Below are positions 1 through 6,266 of a DNA stretch of 6,741 bases, one piece after another (position 1 is the stretch's first letter; every line of letters starts with the position of its first letter). Location: assembly GCA_945883455.1 (NCBI GenBank), contig CAMCXJ010000114.1, forward strand, positions 1-6,741, given 5' to 3'. Made by a program: the position numbers and the translations under genes. Source of the DNA: Prosthecobacter debontii (GTDB lineage Bacteria > Verrucomicrobiota > Verrucomicrobiia > Verrucomicrobiales > Akkermansiaceae). The notes under the pieces were generated by a model. The model was not told the DNA's origin. It was given only the letters and a program-made list of their open reading frames with translations, and did not search any database.

Positions 1-2832
1 AATCTCCACACCCTGCGCCGCGGCCCCGACGGGCGGATCTGGATGAACCAGAGCGTTTACACCCGCTCCGATGTGGAAACACCCCACGGCCTCTTCCGCC
101 TCAAAAGCGGCGGCATCTACCGTTTCGATCCCCGCAAGGTCAGCCTCCAACACGGGTTTTACGGATTGTGCAACTCATGGGGACACGAGTTCGACAAATA
201 CGGCCAGTCCTTCCTCACCGACGGAGCAGGCGGCAGCGGCATCAACTGGGGAATGCCGGGCGCGACCTACGAAACCTTCGCCGGTGCGAATAAAGTCCTC
301 GCCGGCGTAAGCCCGGGCGGCCATCCGAAATTCTGCGGCCTCGAGATCATCGAGTCCGCCCATTTCCCCGCAGACTGGCAGGGCAACATGATCACCTGCG
401 ACTTCCGCGCCCACAGGGTCGTGCGCTTCTCCATCACCGATGAAGGCGCGGGCTACGTCACCCAACGGCTTGGCGATCTGCTCCACACCGACAGCGCCAA
501 CTTCCGCCCCATCGATGTAAAACTCGGCCCCGACGGTGCGCTCTACATCGCCGATTGGTCCAACCCCATCATCAACCACGGCGAAGTGGATTTCCGCGAT
601 CCCCGCCGCGACCGCGAGCACGGCCGCATCTGGAGGGTCGCGAAAAAGGACAGCCCGCTTCTAACAAAACGCAATTTCACAAAGCTCCCCGGAACCGAAC
701 TCGTCGCCGCCCTCGGCAGCGCGAACCGCTACGACCGCGACCAAGCCTCCGCCGTCCTCTACGAAAGCGCTTCCCCCGGCCTTGAAGCAGCCCTCGAAAG
801 CGCATCGAAAACCGATGGCGTCGCCGCCCTCAACGCCTCCCGTATCCTAGCCAGCCGTTTCGGAAAATCCAGCGATGCGATCCCCGCCGGAATCACCGCA
901 TCCCTCAAGAGCGAAACACCCGAGATCCGCGCCGCCGCCGTGCGCCTGCTCATCGATCCGAACCACTCATTCAAACCGGGAGCTCTAGGTGCCATCTTCC
1001 GAAAAACCATCGCCGATCACTCCCCGCGCGTGCGCCTTGAAACCATCCGCGCCCTCGCCGATTCCTTTGATACGAACTCTCTCGACATCGCCCTCAACGC
1101 CCTGAAACACCCGCGCGACCGCTTCATCGACTACGCCCTGTGGCTCGGAGTCCAGTCGCATGGTGAGGAGTGGTTGGTTTATGCTCACACCCAAAGCGGC
1201 ACGGTGGACGTTGAAAAAAACCAATTCGTCCTCGCGAATTTGCCACCGGAGAAAGGCAAGAATACGCTCGACCGCGTCTTCCCTGAGACCCTTCCCAAGG
1301 ATGGCAGCGGCCCGTGGCTCCAGCTCGGCATAAAGAACGGGGATGCCGCGATCATCACGAAAATCTTCGACCAAGCGGTCACTGGCGGCTTCGACGAAAC
1401 GACGACCACCGCCGCCTTCAAAGGCATCGCCACCGCCATTTCCGAGCGTCAGGTCAAACCCATATCGGATGTTTCCAAGCTCGCTCCCTTCATCACCCGC
1501 GCCGACCCCGCCGCCATCGATCTGGCCGGAACGCTCGCCGATGAACGCCTGCTGCCCTCACTGATTTCCATCATCCAAACCGGCAACTCCCTCCCGGAAG
1601 CAACCGTCGGAAAAATCATCGCCGCCCTCAGAAATTTCCCCGCGCCCGCCGCCCGCGACATCCTGACAAAACTCGCCACGGACGCCGAGCCATCCGCCCG
1701 CCGCCTCGCCGCCCTCGCCCTCACCCGCCACCACCGCGAGGCCGCGCTGCCGCTCATCACATCCATCGCCGCCACCCTTTCCGATCCACAGGCATCGCGA
1801 GATTTCTGGCAGAAAGCCCTCACCGCATCGGGCATTTCCAAACAGCTCGCCGCAGCATTCAAAGCCAAACCCCTGCCCCCGGAAATCGCCGCCCTTACCC
1901 TTCAGCACATCCCGGAAATCGCCGAGCACGACGCCCTCCTCGCCCTGCTCCGCACCCAGGCCGGAGCCGCCGCCACGCAAACCCACGATATCCCCGCGAT
2001 GGCCAGGAGCGCCGCCGAGAAAGGCGACCCCCGGCGCGGCGAACTCATCTACCGCCGCCCCGCCCTCGCCTGCACCGCCTGCCACGCCATCGGCGGCGCG
2101 GGCGGCAAGGTCGGCCCCGACATGACCTCCATCGGTGCCAGCGCACCCATCGATTACCTCATCGAATCCGTCGTCAATCCCGGCGCTAAAATCAAGGAAG
2201 GCTACCATTCAGTCATCATCCAGACCAAGGACGGGCAATCCATCACCGGCCAGCTCCTCCGCAGCTCGGGCGGCACCTCCGTCGTCCGCGACGGCGCAGG
2301 GAAGGAGATCACCGTCGCTGACGCAAATATCGCCACCAAAACCGACGCGGGCAGCCTCATGCCTGGCAACCTCATCGGCTCCCTCACCCCGCAGGAAACG
2401 GACGATCTCTTCAAGTTCCTCTCCAGCCTCGGCAAACCCGGCGAATTCTCCGCCAGCGACAGCAAGGCACCCAAGGTTTACGCCATCCTCTCCGCCACAC
2501 CGGAAAACACCAACGCCGCCACCCAAGGCGACCCTAAACTCCCGTGGTTCTCCGTCAACGCCACCGTCAACGGCAGCCTCCTCGCCCAGGATCTCGCAAG
2601 CACCAAGAGCCCGATCATCGCCACCAAAATCCAGCTCACCGAGCCAACCACCCTCACCATCACCCTCCCCGAAAACTTCAAACCCACCGGCTTCTGGATC
2701 AACGGCAAACCCGCCGAAACCGGAACCGCAATCCTCCCCCCCGGCATCCACACTCTCGTCCTCCGCTCTGAAAATTTCCCCGAAGCCTTCCGCCTCCAAT
2801 CCAAGTCCGGCACCTTCCTCCCGGAGTGGTGA
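1..2832 (+). CDS. Periplasmic dehydrogenase-like protein with HEAT repeats and C-terminal cytochrome c domain (5' partial)
   Basis: The frame is open from base 1, so the ATG at 43 is internal and the true start lies upstream; 943 residues are visible. Residues 1-213 look like the end of a sorbosone-dehydrogenase-type beta-propeller, with GPDGALYIADW at 176-186 and RDPRRDREHGRIWRV at 199-213, both typical of Planctomycete/Verrucomicrobial families of this kind (TIGR02604-like). Residues about 220-650 are Ala/Leu-rich helical repeats resembling HEAT repeats. A cytochrome c domain (TIGR02603-like) follows, with the heme site CTACH at 691-695 (Cys691, Cys694, His695) and Met787 in SLMPGN as likely sixth ligand. 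The last 120 residues or so form a beta-rich tail that I cannot name. Covalent heme attachment implies export, although the signal peptide is outside the window. The role is probably oxidation of a sugar or other organic substrate with electrons passed to heme, but the substrate cannot be inferred. The gene converges on rnpB. Confidence 0.9.
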   Translation, partial: NLHTLRRGPDGRIWMNQSVYTRSDVETPHGLFRLKSGGIYRFDPRKVSLQHGFYGLCNSWGHEFDKYGQSFLTDGAGGSGINWGMPGATYETFAGANKVLAGVSPGGHPKFCGLEIIESAHFPADWQGNMITCDFRAHRVVRFSITDEGAGYVTQRLGDLLHTDSANFRPIDVKLGPDGALYIADWSNPIINHGEVDFRDPRRDREHGRIWRVAKKDSPLLTKRNFTKLPGTELVAALGSANRYDRDQASAVLYESASPGLEAALESASKTDGVAALNASRILASRFGKSSDAIPAGITASLKSETPEIRAAAVRLLIDPNHSFKPGALGAIFRKTIADHSPRVRLETIRALADSFDTNSLDIALNALKHPRDRFIDYALWLGVQSHGEEWLVYAHTQSGTVDVEKNQFVLANLPPEKGKNTLDRVFPETLPKDGSGPWLQLGIKNGDAAIITKIFDQAVTGGFDETTTTAAFKGIATAISERQVKPISDVSKLAPFITRADPAAIDLAGTLADERLLPSLISIIQTGNSLPEATVGKIIAALRNFPAPAARDILTKLATDAEPSARRLAALALTRHHREAALPLITSIAATLSDPQASRDFWQKALTASGISKQLAAAFKAKPLPPEIAALTLQHIPEIAEHDALLALLRTQAGAAATQTHDIPAMARSAAEKGDPRRGELIYRRPALACTACHAIGGAGGKVGPDMTSIGASAPIDYLIESVVNPGAKIKEGYHSVIIQTKDGQSITGQLLRSSGGTSVVRDGAGKEITVADANIATKTDAGSLMPGNLIGSLTPQETDDLFKFLSSLGKPGEFSASDSKAPKVYAILSATPENTNAATQGDPKLPWFSVNATVNGSLLAQDLASTKSPIIATKIQLTEPTTLTITLPENFKPTGFWINGKPAETGTAILPPGIHTLVLRSENFPEAFRLQSKSGTFLPEW

Positions 2833-2836
2833 GTTT

Positions 2837-2874
2837 TTCTTCGTTAAGGTTTAAAGTTTAAAGTTTAAGGTTTC
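2837..2874. repeat. TTTAAAG-heptamer element, copy 1
   Basis: Four bases after the stop codon of the cytochrome gene comes TTCTTCGTTAAGG, followed by TTTAAAG, TTTAAAG, TTTAAGG and TTTC. The heptamers 2843-2870 are tandem with period 7. A second copy with the same head (TTCTTC, then TTA and GG) and the same TTTC end is at 4924-4968. The element lies between the convergent cytochrome gene and rnpB and overlaps no coding sequence. Its function is unknown; it could be a dispersed intergenic repeat expanded by slippage. Confidence 0.75.
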
Positions 2875-2900
2875 AAAAAAAGGGGGTGCCGCCTCCCTGT
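2875..2900 (-). terminator. Possible rnpB terminator (T-tract)
   Basis: Read on the minus strand, the 3' end of rnpB runs through GGGAGGCGGCACCCCC into seven T residues (2881-2875). The T-tract is where an intrinsic terminator would place it. The stem is not convincing on its own, and the GC-rich 3' strand of P1 may act as the hairpin arm. Confidence 0.45.
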
Positions 2901-3284
2901 AAGCCGGATTCTGTCCACCCCGGTTTTACCCGGAGCTGGACGGTCATTTCTCTCAACCCGGCTCGCGCCGGGCGCCCCGCTTGCGCGGAGTGCGACTAGT
3001 ACCCGGGAGTTGGCGGGCGGGCAGCCCTTTCCCTGTTATGTCTTGCACCACGCGAGGTTTGCCGTGCCGTCCGGTTACCCGGATTCGCGGTGGGCTCTTA
3101 CTCCACCATTTCACCCTTACCTGTGCCTTGCGGCCATCGGCGGTATCTTTCTGCTGCACTGTCTGTCCGGGTTCCTCTCGTCACCCGTCCCCCACTTTCA
3201 TGAGGCGCGTTGCCCTCCGGTGTCCGGACTTTCCTCAACACGAGCTTGCGCCGCGTTGCGACCGCCCGGGAGACGGCGGAGGGA
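2886..3284 (-). ncRNA. rnpB: RNase P RNA (bacterial class A)
   Basis: Catalytic RNA of ribonuclease P, which cleaves the 5' leader from tRNA precursors together with the RnpA protein. On the minus strand the conserved core is plain. GAGGAAAGTCCGGAC is at 3236-3222 (5' half of P4). ACAGTGCAGCAGAAAGATACCGCC-like sequence follows, then GCACAGGTAAGGGTGAAA at 3126-3109. The stem-loop GGTGGAGTAAGAGCCCACC at 3107-3089 matches the equivalent E. coli hairpin. ACAGAATCCGGCTTA at 2914-2900 is the 3' half of P4. The sequence GAGAAATGACCGTCC just before the 3' end also matches the E. coli molecule. A length of about 400 nt fits class A. The ends are estimated from GC-rich flanks that can pair as P1 (CCGCC and TCCC around 3271-3283 with GGGAGGCGG at 2897-2889), so each may be off by several bases. 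Short open frames inside this gene are not real. Confidence 0.95.
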
Positions 3285-3294
3285 GTAAATGCTG

Positions 3295-3379
3295 AAACGC
3301 TGAAAACTGAAAGGCTGAAAAGCTCGAAAGAAGCATATTATCCCATTTTAACGTTTCAGCGTTTCAGTTTTCAGCGTTT
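3295..3379. repeat. 26-base inverted repeat built of CTGAAA units, 33-base spacer
   Basis: The arm at 3295-3320 is the reverse complement of 3354-3379 with one mismatch in 26. Each arm is itself a run of CTGAAA-type units spaced 7-8 bases apart. The right arm overlaps the last two bases of the DUF456 stop codon (3378-3380, minus strand). The left arm ends about 10 bases before the estimated 5' end of rnpB. The AT-rich spacer carries the best candidate for an rnpB -10 box. The arms could form a long hairpin, and the element could end the DUF456 transcript or be an intergenic repeat. Confidence 0.8.
3337..3342 (-). promoter_or_regulatory. Putative -10 box of rnpB
   Basis: The minus strand reads GATAAT (5 of 6 to TATAAT) in the spacer of the inverted repeat. 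The best -35 candidate is a CTGAAA 19 bases upstream inside the repeat arm, which is weak. Initiation here would give a leader of about 45 nt before the mature RNase P RNA, so 5' processing would be needed. Confidence 0.35.
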
Positions 3380-3881
3380 ACACCCAAAACACATCGGCGA
3401 AGAACCAACCGATCATCATCACGCCGATGACGATCTTGAAAGCCATGCCCGCCACGGTGCCGACCACGCTGCCGACTCCGGACACGACGGAATCGCGGTT
3501 GTCCTTTTTCGCAAAAGCCTTCTCGAAGCTGAAAGCCCCGATCAGCGGCCCCAGGATCAGGCCGAAGGGCATGAAAAACAGCCCCGCAATGCCACCCACC
3601 AGCGCGCCGATTACGCCCCACTTGCTACCGCCGAACCATTTTGCGCCCAACGAGCCGCTAATGATTTCAAAGGCCTGCGCGATGGCCATCAGCAGGACGA
3701 GGATCGCAAAACCCCACCACGCGATCCCCGCACCCGGTCCGGCCATCAGCCGGTAGGCGATCGCTCCTGCGATGATGAACAGATGCCCGGGCAGCACCGG
3801 GAGCACACAACCCACCAAGCCAACAATGAACAAAATGCCCGCGACGACCCATGGCGCGCTTTCTTTGAGAAAATCAATCAT
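3378..3881 (-). CDS. DUF456 family small integral membrane protein
   Basis: A 167-residue protein matching the usual length of about 160 for DUF456 (PF04306). It is almost entirely hydrophobic, with several membrane segments: about 11-30, 33-46, 54-72, 88-115 and 143-163. Two family-like motifs are visible: GLVGCVLPVLPG at 21-32 in the first hairpin, and the Gly-rich stretch 80-118 (GAKWFGG, then GLILGPLIGAF). A charged loop, EKAFAKKDNRD, lies at 120-130. The molecular function of the family is not known. I chose the ATG at 3881 because the membrane domain begins right after it and a TANNNT hexamer lies 6 bases upstream. The ATG at 3908 would add nine residues, and the frame stays open further up to 4256, but that extension runs antisense into the carboxypeptidase gene. 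There is no Shine-Dalgarno sequence. The gene is divergent from the carboxypeptidase gene and co-directional with rnpB. Confidence 0.85.
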   Translation of the reverse strand: MIDFLKESAPWVVAGILFIVGLVGCVLPVLPGHLFIIAGAIAYRLMAGPGAGIAWWGFAILVLLMAIAQAFEIISGSLGAKWFGGSKWGVIGALVGGIAGLFFMPFGLILGPLIGAFSFEKAFAKKDNRDSVVSGVGSVVGTVAGMAFKIVIGVMMIGWFFADVFWV

Positions 3882-3887
3882 GAGGCG

Positions 3888-3893
3888 ACTGTA
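3888..3893 (-). promoter_or_regulatory. Putative -10 box of the DUF456 gene
   Basis: The minus strand reads TACAGT (4 of 6 to TATAAT), separated by six bases (CGCCTC) from the ATG at 3881. No recognisable -35 box lies at the right distance. If used, the transcript would begin at or next to the start codon. Confidence 0.25.
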
Positions 3894-3943
3894 ACCGATT
3901 CCCGCCATCCGCCCACTGAAATTCCGAATCGTCATGCCCGTGC

Positions 3944-3971
3944 TTGAATCCCGCGCTCCGCCCCCTACTCT
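3944..3971 (+). promoter_or_regulatory. Putative promoter of the carboxypeptidase gene
   Basis: TTGAAT at 3944-3949, a 16-base spacer and TACTCT at 3966-3971 (TANNNT form) form a plausible sigma-70-type promoter. The hexamer ends 7 bases before the ATG at 3979, so transcription would start at or very near the start codon. The match is modest: 4 of 6 for the -35 box and 3 of 6 for the -10 box. Confidence 0.35.
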
Positions 3972-3978
3972 CCGCCCC

Positions 3979-4923
3979 ATGCGCAAGCTCCTCCTCCTAT
4001 CCCTCGCCTTTGTCACCGGTCTCCAAGCCCAAGAAGCGCACATCGCCGTCGAGGCGTATTCCGGGAAAGTCCTCTCTGCCGAAAACGCGACGGCGAAACG
4101 CCCGGTTGCCTCGCTGACGAAAATGGCCACCGCCATCGTTGCCATCGATTGGGCCACCGCCACAGAGACCGACATCGCCACACACATGATCCGCGTGCCG
4201 GACATCGTCCTCCAGCTTCCCACGCCTAGCACCTTGAAACTTGCGCCCGGCGACACGCTTACTCTCCGCGACGCGCTCTATGCGGCGCTGCTTTCCTCGG
4301 ACAATGTCGCGGCGCTCAGCATCGCCCACCATGTCGGCGGACAGATTCTCGCCCGCCGCGGCAAAGGCGGCGATCCTGTGGTCACTTTCGTTGCGGAGAT
4401 GAACAAACTCTCGAAAGCGATCTACGCGAAGAACACCCTTTTCGTGAATACCCACGGCCTTGAGAATGGCCCGAAGCCCGGCTACTCGACCGCCGCCGAC
4501 ATGGCACGCTTCGCGATCCACGCGATGCGCCGCAACGCGATCACTTTCATCACCCGCCAGAAAACCCGTCAGGTTTCCGTCACCGGCCCCGCCGGAAAGC
4601 GTGCCTACATGCTCACCAACTCGAACGAACTCATCGGTGAGCAAGGGATCCTCGGTGTGAAAACCGGCACCACCAACGCCGCCGGCCCCTGCCTCGCCAC
4701 CTGCATGGATCGCGATCCCGTCGTCCGCACGAAACCCGATGGCTCCAAGGGCGTCACCCCGCGCCGCCTGATCGTAGTGGTGCTCAATAGCCCCGACCGC
4801 TTCAACCGCACCCGCCAGCTCATCAAGTCCGGCTGGGCGTTCTACGATCCATGGCTCGCCGCCGGCGCCCCCGTCAAAGATCCCAAACGTGAAATCCTCT
4901 CCACCCCGCCACCGGTGAAATAA
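3979..4923 (+). CDS. D-alanyl-D-alanine carboxypeptidase, peptidase family S11 (low-molecular-weight PBP)
   Basis: Exported serine peptidase that removes the terminal D-Ala from peptidoglycan pentapeptides and so limits cross-linking. The 314-residue protein has all three penicillin-binding motifs: SLTK at 45-48 (Ser45 nucleophile, Lys48), SDN at 107-109 and KTG at 228-230. The start at 3979 gives a textbook Sec signal peptide (MRKLLLLSLAFVTGLQA, cleavage after Ala17). The in-frame ATG at 3934 would put a proline-rich extension in front of it and is unlikely. No C-terminal beta domain or amphipathic membrane anchor like that of E. coli PBP5 is visible, so the enzyme is probably soluble in the periplasm. 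Residues 236-260 hold a hydrophilic stretch with Cys238 and Cys242, absent from the classical enzymes as far as I recall. Related S11 peptidases with other cell-wall specificities cannot be excluded. The phosphofructokinase gene follows after 45 bases. Confidence 0.92.
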   Translation: MRKLLLLSLAFVTGLQAQEAHIAVEAYSGKVLSAENATAKRPVASLTKMATAIVAIDWATATETDIATHMIRVPDIVLQLPTPSTLKLAPGDTLTLRDALYAALLSSDNVAALSIAHHVGGQILARRGKGGDPVVTFVAEMNKLSKAIYAKNTLFVNTHGLENGPKPGYSTAADMARFAIHAMRRNAITFITRQKTRQVSVTGPAGKRAYMLTNSNELIGEQGILGVKTGTTNAAGPCLATCMDRDPVVRTKPDGSKGVTPRRLIVVVLNSPDRFNRTRQLIKSGWAFYDPWLAAGAPVKDPKREILSTPPPVK

Positions 4924-4968
4924 TTCTTCCTTACGGTTTAAAGTTTATAGTTTAAAATTTAAAGTTTC
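4924..4968. repeat. TTTAAAG-heptamer element, copy 2
   Basis: Directly after the carboxypeptidase TAA comes TTCTTCCTTACGG, then the heptamers TTTAAAG, TTTATAG, TTTAAAA and TTTAAAG (4937-4964), then TTTC and at once the ATG of the phosphofructokinase gene. The element therefore makes up the whole 45-base intergenic gap. It is one heptamer longer than copy 1 at 2837-2874 and has the same head and tail. It replaces any ribosome-binding site and may supply the -10 box of the next gene. Confidence 0.75.
4953..4958 (+). promoter_or_regulatory. Putative -10 box of the phosphofructokinase gene
   Basis: TAAAAT (5 of 6 to TATAAT) lies inside the heptamer element, 10 bases before the ATG. The hexamer 17 bases upstream, CTTACG, is a poor -35. 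Matches of this kind are easy to find in such AT-rich repeats, and read-through from the carboxypeptidase gene is an equally good explanation for expression. Confidence 0.25.
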
Positions 4969-6042
4969 ATGCGCATCGGCATCCTCAACAGCGGCGGCGA
5001 TTGCCCCGGACTCAACGCGGTGATCCATGGTGTCGTCGGCGCGGCACACCAGCTCGGCTGGGAAGTGATCGGTTTCCGCGACGGCTTCGAGGGGTTGCTG
5101 CCGCCCGGTGATTTCCGTATCCTAACACCCACCGACACCATCGGCATCCTCAAGCTCGGCGGCACGATCCTCGGCTGCACGAACAAGGGCCACTTCGCCG
5201 CCAAGGTCGGCACGGGCGATGTCGCGGAGGTGCCCGAGGAAATCATAGCCCGCGCGAAGGACACGATGGATCGGCTGGAAATCGGCGCGCTCGTCGTGGT
5301 GGGCGGCGATGGTTCGCTCACCACCGCGCTCCAGCTTTACCGCGCCGGATGGCCCGTTGTCGGCGTGCCGAAAACGATCGATAACGATCTCTGCGCCACC
5401 GCGATGACCTTCGGTTTCGACAGCGCCGTCACCACTGTCGTCGATGGCCTCGACCGACTCAATACCACCGCCGAATCCCACAAGCGCGTGATGGTTCTGG
5501 AAGTCATGGGTCGCCACGCCGGATGGATCGCGCTGTGGGGCGGTATCGCGGGTGGCGCGAGCGTGATCCTTATCCCGGAAATTCCCTTCGACCTCGATAA
5601 GGTCGCCGCCTTCATCCGCCGCCGTGACGCACAAGGCCACCACGCCACCCTCGTCGTCGTCGCCGAGGGTGCGAAAATGCCGGACGAAGGCATCGTCACC
5701 TTGGACGGAAATTGCGGCGGCGAAGTCCGCCTCGGCGGCATCGGCGAGCGCGTCGCCAAGCGCCTCCATGATCTCACTGGCAAGGAAACCCGTGCCACCA
5801 CCCTCGGCCACCTCCAGCGCGGCGGATCGCCCACCTCTTTCGACCGCATCCTCGGCATGCGTTTCGGCGTGATGGCCGTGAAACTCTGCGAGGAAAAACA
5901 GTTCGGCCGCATGGTTTCCTACCAAGCATACCATGTCGATTCCGTTCCCATTGAGGAAGCCGTCAACCAGCTCCGCCTCGTCGAGCCGGACAGCGAACTC
6001 GTCCTTGCCGCAAAGGCCGTCGGCATCTGCTTGGGTGATTGA
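4969..6042 (+). CDS. pfkA: 6-phosphofructokinase, group III / mixed-substrate clade (ATP use likelier than PPi)
   Basis: Cytosolic glycolytic enzyme that phosphorylates fructose 6-phosphate to fructose 1,6-bisphosphate. At 357 residues it is longer than E. coli PfkA (320) and fits the mixed-substrate group (TIGR02483-like). Visible motifs: GGDCPGLNA at 9-17 (phosphoryl-donor loop); GGDGS at 112-116; PKTIDND at 134-140, with catalytic Asp138 and Asp140; MGRHAGW at 180-186; EGA at 233-235 and LGHLQRGGSPTSFDR at 279-293 (fructose 6-phosphate site). In the E. coli numbering, donor choice depends on positions 104 and 124: Gly/Gly in classical ATP enzymes, Asp/Lys in pyrophosphate enzymes. This protein has Gly115 and Lys135, the mixed pair, which by family knowledge points to ATP but is not decisive. 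The ATG at 4969 puts the first strand MRIGILNSGG at the very N-terminus, as expected. There is no Shine-Dalgarno sequence; the start abuts the heptamer element. Confidence 0.93.
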   Translation: MRIGILNSGGDCPGLNAVIHGVVGAAHQLGWEVIGFRDGFEGLLPPGDFRILTPTDTIGILKLGGTILGCTNKGHFAAKVGTGDVAEVPEEIIARAKDTMDRLEIGALVVVGGDGSLTTALQLYRAGWPVVGVPKTIDNDLCATAMTFGFDSAVTTVVDGLDRLNTTAESHKRVMVLEVMGRHAGWIALWGGIAGGASVILIPEIPFDLDKVAAFIRRRDAQGHHATLVVVAEGAKMPDEGIVTLDGNCGGEVRLGGIGERVAKRLHDLTGKETRATTLGHLQRGGSPTSFDRILGMRFGVMAVKLCEEKQFGRMVSYQAYHVDSVPIEEAVNQLRLVEPDSELVLAAKAVGICLGD

Positions 6043-6226
6043 ATCTATCCTCAATAAGCTGGAGTCCCTCAAGCCAAGCGAATCTTCCCCTCACGCCGGG
6101 CGCACTGTTCTTGATTCTCCGCCAAGGAGCCGGAGGCGTCCTTCTCCTTGTGAATGCGGATCCTATCGGAGCGACGTCAAAAAATTCCCCAGAAAATGGC
6201 GGACAGGCAAAATATTTCCTATCTTT
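6043..6226. other. Intergenic region between phosphofructokinase and regulator genes
   Basis: I see no gene here. Small open frames across it lack start signals and protein-like character. A modest hairpin, CTCCG (6117-6121) with CGGAG (6131-6135) and a 9-base loop, is followed by a pyrimidine-rich stretch but no T-tract, so it is at best a weak terminator. From about 6179 the sequence turns AT-rich, as expected upstream of a promoter. Confidence 0.5.
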
Positions 6227-6257
6227 TTGACAACTCACGCATTTTTTAGCGTAGTTT
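6227..6257 (+). promoter_or_regulatory. Putative promoter and operator of the GntR/LacI-like regulator
   Basis: A perfect -35 box TTGACA (6227-6232) is followed after 19 bases by TAGTTT (6252-6257, TANNNT form), which ends 9 bases before the ATG at 6267. Between the boxes ACGC (6237-6240) and GCGT (6249-6252) form a small inverted repeat around an A/T-rich centre, which could be an operator for the regulator itself. The promoter rests mainly on the -35 match; the operator is speculative. Confidence 0.4.
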
Positions 6258-6266
6258 GGCCGCCCC

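Noticed and set aside
1558..2208. Long minus-strand frames inside the cytochrome gene (also 175-621, 1449-1868, 2209-2799)
   Set aside because: They are Gly/Ala/Asp-rich mirror frames of a strongly codon-biased gene with no recognisable domain.
43..2832. ATG at 43 as the true start of the cytochrome/HEAT gene
   Set aside because: The frame is open through base 1 and the upstream codons (GPDGRIW) continue the propeller pattern. The gene is truncated by the window edge.
2843..2870. CRISPR-like array at the heptamer repeats
   Set aside because: The units are 7 bases long, contiguous and without spacers, so this is a short tandem repeat.
2953..3295. Several open frames of 68-104 codons on both strands at 2953-3295
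   Set aside because: They lie within rnpB, whose conserved structural motifs explain the sequence fully.
3210..3947. 245-codon plus-strand frame
   Set aside because: It runs antisense to the DUF456 gene and through rnpB, and its product is a low-complexity His/Asp/Arg-rich string typical of shadow frames in GC-rich DNA.
3378..4256. 292-residue version of the DUF456 protein
   Set aside because: The extension upstream of 3908 is antisense to the carboxypeptidase gene and includes its signal peptide region; the DUF456 domain needs only the last 167 residues.
5122..6072. 316-codon minus-strand frame opposite the phosphofructokinase gene
   Set aside because: It is a shadow of a clearly functional gene; the predicted sequence has no domain-like pattern.
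6039..6230. 63-codon frame starting with TTG at the end of the phosphofructokinase gene
   Set aside because: It has no start signal and no recognisable protein features, and it overlaps the AT-rich promoter region; it is possible but unsupported.
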